Assembly: GCA_913020095.1 (NCBI GenBank)
Contig: CAJWAH010000112.1
Span: forward strand, 1-5,078
Length of the DNA stretch: 5,078 nt
Reading direction: 5' to 3'
DNA from: an uncultured Synechococcus sp.
Lineage (GTDB): Bacteria > Cyanobacteriota > Cyanobacteriia > PCC-6307 > Cyanobiaceae
The notes beneath the pieces are model-generated. The model saw only the letters and a list, made by a program, of their open reading frames with translations. It was not told where the DNA came from and did not search any database. Both the position numbers and the translations under genes were made by a program. Shown here piece by piece: positions 1-5,078 of the stretch (positions are counted from its first letter, which is position 1; the number at the start of each line of letters is the position of its first letter).

Positions 1-178
1 CATCCACCACGCCGTCCATGGCGCTGGCGATGATGGGGATCTCCCGCTCGATGCCACCCAGGGTCCAGCGGGTATCGGTCACCTCTGGGTCAACCGTTCG
101 TCCGCCGGGAACCAGGGCGATTTCGTCAATTCCGTAGGCCCGGCGAACGGTGCGCGAACGCCCCAACTGAATGTCCAC
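1..178 (-). CDS. guaB3: GuaB3-type IMP dehydrogenase-related protein, N-terminal part (runs off the left edge)
   Basis: Only the first 59 codons are present; the gene continues beyond base 1. Read from a GTG at 176-178, the product begins (M)DIQLGRSRTVRRAYGIDEI and continues through ALVPGGRTVDP, an aromatic DTRW and EREIPIIASAMDGVVD. This opening is characteristic of the GuaB3 family, a cyanobacterial and actinobacterial branch of the IMP dehydrogenase/GMP reductase TIM-barrel superfamily. IASAMDGV corresponds to the conserved substrate-barrel segment. From family knowledge, IMPDH oxidises IMP to XMP with NAD+, the committed step to guanine nucleotides, and GuaB3 proteins lack the inserted CBS (Bateman) module; neither the catalytic cysteine loop nor the CBS region can be checked here. 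The start is supported by a GAGAGG Shine-Dalgarno (185-190 on the complement) six bases upstream. It lies 65 bases downstream of the CAAD gene on the same strand. Family assignment is firm; the activity is inferred. Confidence 0.9.
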   Translation of the reverse strand, partial: MDIQLGRSRTVRRAYGIDEIALVPGGRTVDPEVTDTRWTLGGIEREIPIIASAMDGVVD

Positions 179-185
179 CGCGAAC

Positions 186-201
186 CTCTCGTTAACAAGA
201 G
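186..201. promoter_or_regulatory. 16-base near-perfect inverted repeat over the guaB3 ribosome binding site
   Basis: The plus-strand sequence CTCTCGTTAACAAGAG is a dyad with seven of eight base pairs symmetric (only 190 against 197 fails), centred on the GTTAAC palindrome at 191-196. Its left arm overlaps the GAGAGG Shine-Dalgarno (185-190, complement) of the guaB3-type gene. It lies in a locally AT-rich patch (about 191-217) within an otherwise GC-rich window. It could be an operator or a weak RNA structure controlling guaB3 translation; it does not resemble the NtcA (GTA-N8-TAC) or cyanobacterial LexA consensus. Function is unproven. Confidence 0.3.
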
Positions 202-243
202 AAGAAAACTAACAATTCGCCTTCCCCTGCTCTGCCTTTCCGA

Positions 244-819
244 TCACTTGCCGGTGAAGGAGCTCCAACTGGTTTTGATCCCTTCAATCAAGCTGCGGCG
301 CTCGTCGCTGCGCACCAGGCGGCGGCTGGTAAAAAGCACCAGATAAATCAGGCCCGTGAGCTGCAGCAGCCTGGGCAGCATCGGAATCGCATCAAGGGTT
401 CCCAGCACGGCACTGGTCAGCTGAAGCACCAGCAGCAGTGCCAGGGCCCCGCCCAGCAGTTTCAGCGGGCGCTGGCTCTGTTGCCAGAGCTCCATCAACT
501 TGGCGTCGGCGAGCCATCCATTGAGTTTTTCCATCAGCAGATGCCACTCGCCGCCTTCGCCATCGCTGGCGCTGGGGTCGGCTGGAACGCTCACCGTGCT
601 GGCGATCGGGCTTTCTGCCGCTGGGGGTTCGGGAGCCGGTGGTTCAGGCGTGGGAGCAGGTGTCGCGGCCTCGTCCGCCTTGGGCTCGCTCTTGGATTCG
701 GTGAAGGGCGCTGGAGCCGGCGTTGAGCTCACGGCCTCTGGCTCTGTTGGTGAAGGGGATGGGCCCTCTGCCGATTGCATTGAATCGTCCTGCGGTTGCA
801 TCCCAGGGGTGGATTCCAT
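244..819 (-). CDS. CAAD-domain (CURT1-type) thylakoid membrane protein
   Basis: This is a 191-residue protein in two parts. Residues 1 to about 88 are rich in Pro, Glu, Ala, Ser and Thr (runs such as PAPTPEPPAPEPPAAESP) and are probably disordered. Residues about 92-191 form a CAAD domain: an amphipathic helix (WHLLMEKLNGWLADAKLMEL), a first membrane segment at about 120-141 (LLGGALALLLVLQL), a short PMLPR turn, a second membrane segment at about 149-165, then a basic helix (SRRLVRSDERRSLIEGIKTS). The domain is known as the anchor appended to some cyanobacterial aminoacyl-tRNA synthetases and in stand-alone proteins related to plant CURT1, which curve thylakoid membranes. No synthetase domain is attached here, so a structural membrane role is inferred. 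The reading frame opens further upstream with TTG (837) and GTG (834), but ATG 819 is preferred because AAGGAG (823-828, complement) lies just ahead, although its 3-base spacing is short. It sits 52 bases downstream of the HcyBio gene. Confidence 0.88.
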   Translation of the reverse strand: MESTPGMQPQDDSMQSAEGPSPSPTEPEAVSSTPAPAPFTESKSEPKADEAATPAPTPEPPAPEPPAAESPIASTVSVPADPSASDGEGGEWHLLMEKLNGWLADAKLMELWQQSQRPLKLLGGALALLLVLQLTSAVLGTLDAIPMLPRLLQLTGLIYLVLFTSRRLVRSDERRSLIEGIKTSWSSFTGK

Positions 820-822
820 GTG

Positions 823-828
823 CTCCTT
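823..828 (-). promoter_or_regulatory. Shine-Dalgarno used to choose the CAAD gene start
   Basis: AAGGAG on the minus strand is the only strong Shine-Dalgarno-like hexamer near the start of the CAAD frame. It favours the ATG at 817-819 over the upstream TTG (835-837) and GTG (832-834), which have no purine-rich motif ahead of them. The spacing of three bases (CAC) to the ATG is shorter than typical, so the start remains somewhat uncertain; the alternative start would add six residues. Confidence 0.45.
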
Positions 829-871
829 GACCACCAAGTGCTGAATATCGATCCTATGGGCGTTTTTTCGA

Positions 872-2026
872 TCAACCCTCGAGAGGGTGAAGCCTGCCCT
901 GCTGGCTTAGGGGCTCAAGCCTTGCTGGAAGGGGGAAGCGGCCATCTTGAAGTTGCATGACCAGCTCGCTGGCCAGGCTGTCGGCCAACTTCAGGCTGCA
1001 GGCCGGTGCGGCTGGGATCCGCTGGCCATCGACCTGGATGGCGCCAGCCATCAATTCGCCGTAGCTCACGGTTCCAAATCCGGGGCGGATTCGCCTGGGG
1101 ATCGAGTAATCGAGCACGGGGGCTTCCAGCTCCTCATCGGGCACGGCGGCTTGCCGGGCCTCTTGTTCCCCTAGCAGCAGCACCGGTGCTGCCACGGCCA
1201 CCAGGGCGGCCGCCCCATGGCCGTCAAACCAGCAGGGGCGGATCCATTGGCGGTTGAGCTCAGAGACCGCCACGCTGAGGGCAAGGGAGGCGCCTGGGGC
1301 ACGGGCATGGCCAGAGGCTTGCCGTCGGGTTTGCGGCTGATGGCCGCCGCCTGGCCCCAAGACATGGCCCCGGCCTCCAGCCACCAACACCGCGCTGCCA
1401 GCACCGAGTTGGTGCAAGCCCGGCATGGTGAGGCCAATGCTGCGGGCGCCGCAGCCACTGAAAAGGGCATTGCCGAACGGCCCTAGAAGGCCTCCAAACG
1501 GGCTGGCCAGCAGCCCTTCCCGGCTGCTAACGGCGACAACGCCGTTTTCCGTGATGCCCCGGGCCAGCAGCAGCCGCGCCTGGCTGAGTTGATCACCGCC
1601 TAGGGCCGTTTGCAGCTCCCGGCGTGGTTGCAGCGTTGTGCCCTCCCCCTGCAGTTCAAGCAGGGGCTGATCTCCTCTGAGCAGTTCATCGAGAACGTGG
1701 ATGCCCCCGCGCCGCTGCGGGTCGTCGCTGCTGCCCCCCAAGGGCAAACACAGTTCAGCGGCGCCGTAGCCGCCTCCAGCGCTGATCCCCCCCAGGCGGG
1801 CCTGGCGAATGCGTAGTGGCGGGTCGCATGGCCCCAGGCTGATCCAGATCTGGCCTTGATCGGTGAAGTCACAACTGGCCGCCGCTACAACGTCGGTATT
1901 GGCGTAGGCCTGCTCGAGGCTGCTGCTGGCTGCGCGGCGGCGAAAATCCAGCGCAGTACAGACCTGCAGCGTGCCTAGCCGCTGCCGCTCAAGCAGCTGA
2001 TCGGGGGTGCGGGGCGCAAAGCCCAT
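872..2026 (-). CDS. homocysteine biosynthesis (HcyBio / DUF39, COG1900) family protein
   Basis: This is a complete 384-residue soluble protein with no signal peptide or clear membrane segment. It matches the DUF39/HcyBio family along its length: RTPDQLLERQ at the N-terminus; DVVAAASCDF and LGPCDPPL (45-71); GGIHVLDELLRG (107-118); GEGTTLQPRREL (127-138); GPFGNALFSGCGARSIG (182-198); LGAGSAVLVAGGRGHVLGPG (207-226); and, near the C-terminus, VLDYSIPRR, YGELMAGAIQVDG and LKLADSLASELVMQLQDGRF. In methanogens and some anaerobes, COG1900 proteins help convert aspartate semialdehyde and sulfide to homocysteine, often with fused CBS and ferredoxin modules; both are absent here. By an ungapped comparison with remembered family sequence, the two persulfide-carrying cysteines seem replaced by Asp56 and Leu132, so the reaction is uncertain. 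ATG 2026 is the first possible start (an in-frame TAG lies two codons upstream), and no Shine-Dalgarno is visible. The gene is divergent from gyrA and co-directional with the CAAD gene. Family assignment is strong; function is open. Confidence 0.85.
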   Translation of the reverse strand: MGFAPRTPDQLLERQRLGTLQVCTALDFRRRAASSSLEQAYANTDVVAAASCDFTDQGQIWISLGPCDPPLRIRQARLGGISAGGGYGAAELCLPLGGSSDDPQRRGGIHVLDELLRGDQPLLELQGEGTTLQPRRELQTALGGDQLSQARLLLARGITENGVVAVSSREGLLASPFGGLLGPFGNALFSGCGARSIGLTMPGLHQLGAGSAVLVAGGRGHVLGPGGGHQPQTRRQASGHARAPGASLALSVAVSELNRQWIRPCWFDGHGAAALVAVAAPVLLLGEQEARQAAVPDEELEAPVLDYSIPRRIRPGFGTVSYGELMAGAIQVDGQRIPAAPACSLKLADSLASELVMQLQDGRFPLPARLEPLSQQGRLHPLEG

Positions 2027-2085
2027 GCGCTAGCGGCATACATCAGTAATGTTGGGGCTTCACAAGGCTTAGCGCAGCAGGCGGA
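2027..2085. promoter_or_regulatory. 59-base divergent promoter region between the HcyBio gene and gyrA
   Basis: Both genes start outward from this spacer, so promoters for each must lie here or inside the opposing coding regions. No convincing paired -35/-10 boxes are visible; TAATGT at 2047-2052 (plus strand) is a weak -10-like hexamer. GCGCTA (2027-2032) and TAGCGC (2070-2075) form a short inverted repeat near the two ends, and CGCTAGCG (2028-2035) is itself a palindrome. The gyrA ribosome binding site is weak: AGG at 2079-2081, four bases before the ATG. The regulatory role is inferred from gene orientation only. Confidence 0.45.
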
Positions 2086-4670
<2,585 letters not shown>

Positions 4671-4674
<4 letters not shown>

Positions 4675-5078
4675 GCCCCACCCAGTGGCGTGATGTCGCC
4701 GTTGTTGGCGGCGGTCCAGCAGCGCTGTGCATAGCGGCTTCTCTGGCCAAGCAGCAGCTCCAGGTCACCTTGGTGGCCCCAAATGATCCAGCTGCTCCTT
4801 GGCCCAACACCTATGGCATCTGGGGTGAAGAGGTGGATGCTCTTGGTCTTAGTGGGCTGCTGGAGCACCGCTGGAGCAACACCGTCAGCTATTTCGGCTC
4901 TGGCGATGGTGAGGATCAGGGCCAGGTGTGCCATGGCCGTGATTACGGACTCTTTGATAAGCAGGCCTTGCAGCAGCACTGGCTTGATGGCCTCAGCGCT
5001 GGAGGCGTTCAGCACTGCAACGACGTGGTGCAGGCCGTCGAGCACCGCTCCGATGGCGCCACGCTGACAACCGGCTCA
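4671..5078 (+). CDS. crtL: lycopene cyclase (CrtL type), N-terminal part (runs off the right edge)
   Basis: The first 136 codons are present; the gene continues past the window. The product opens with a Rossmann dinucleotide-binding motif ([20 protein letters not shown], residues 8-27, ending in a strand VTLVAP), then the lycopene-cyclase signature [18 protein letters not shown] (43-60), [11 protein letters not shown] (66-76) and [16 protein letters not shown] (about 88-103). CrtL enzymes are membrane-associated flavoproteins that close the ionone rings of lycopene to give beta- or epsilon-carotene, feeding zeaxanthin and, in picocyanobacteria, alpha-carotene synthesis. Beta and epsilon cyclases cannot be told apart from this fragment; beta is the more likely guess. 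The GTG start at 4671-4673 overlaps the gyrA TGA (4672-4674) as GTGA. An in-frame TGA at 4659-4661 leaves no other upstream start. GAGG at 4666-4669 is only one base away, too close for a standard ribosome binding site, so coupled translation with gyrA is likely. Confidence 0.93.

Noticed and set aside
500..844. Plus-strand open frames opposite the CAAD gene
   Set aside because: Their Gly/Ala/Ser-rich translations are the complement of the low-complexity arm of the CAAD protein, which is well supported on the minus strand by its membrane domain.
863..888. Run of six T (863-868) next to a small hairpin (ACCCT/AGGGT, 875-879 with 884-888) as a terminator
   Set aside because: On the plus strand the T-run comes before the hairpin, and on the minus strand the run reads as A, so neither strand has the hairpin-then-T order of an intrinsic terminator.

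Overview
The window looks like a piece of a GC-rich picocyanobacterial chromosome of the Synechococcus/Cyanobium type. This is an inference from gene content: a stand-alone CAAD (CURT1-type) thylakoid membrane protein, a GuaB3-type IMP dehydrogenase-related protein, a plant/cyanobacterial CrtL-type lycopene cyclase and a cyanobacterial-looking GyrA all occur within 5 kb. There is no mobile element, CRISPR array, tRNA or rRNA, and no gap between genes longer than about 65 bases.

Layout. Three genes lie on the minus strand, read from right to left: a homocysteine-biosynthesis (HcyBio/DUF39) family protein (872-2026), a CAAD-domain membrane protein (244-819), and the N-terminal end of a GuaB3-type protein that runs off the left edge (1-178). 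They are co-directional with gaps of 52 and 65 bases and no visible terminator, so partial co-transcription is possible. A compact 59-base divergent spacer (2027-2085) separates them from the plus-strand pair: gyrA (2086-4674), complete, and a lycopene cyclase gene (4671-5078), cut by the right edge. The cyclase GTG start overlaps the gyrA stop codon in a GTGA junction, so the two are very probably one transcript with coupled translation.

How the genes relate. This is mostly core housekeeping: purine nucleotide synthesis, DNA supercoiling, carotenoid cyclisation and thylakoid membrane shaping. The least understood gene is the HcyBio protein. By eye, against family sequence recalled from memory, it keeps the fold-defining motifs but seems to lack the two cysteines linked to persulfide chemistry in the methanogen enzymes, and it has no CBS or ferredoxin domain. 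No wholly new system is evident. The points worth a second look are that cysteine-poor HcyBio protein, a 16-base dyad over the guaB3 ribosome binding site, the gyrA-crtL overlap, and an acidic tail and insertion in GyrA.
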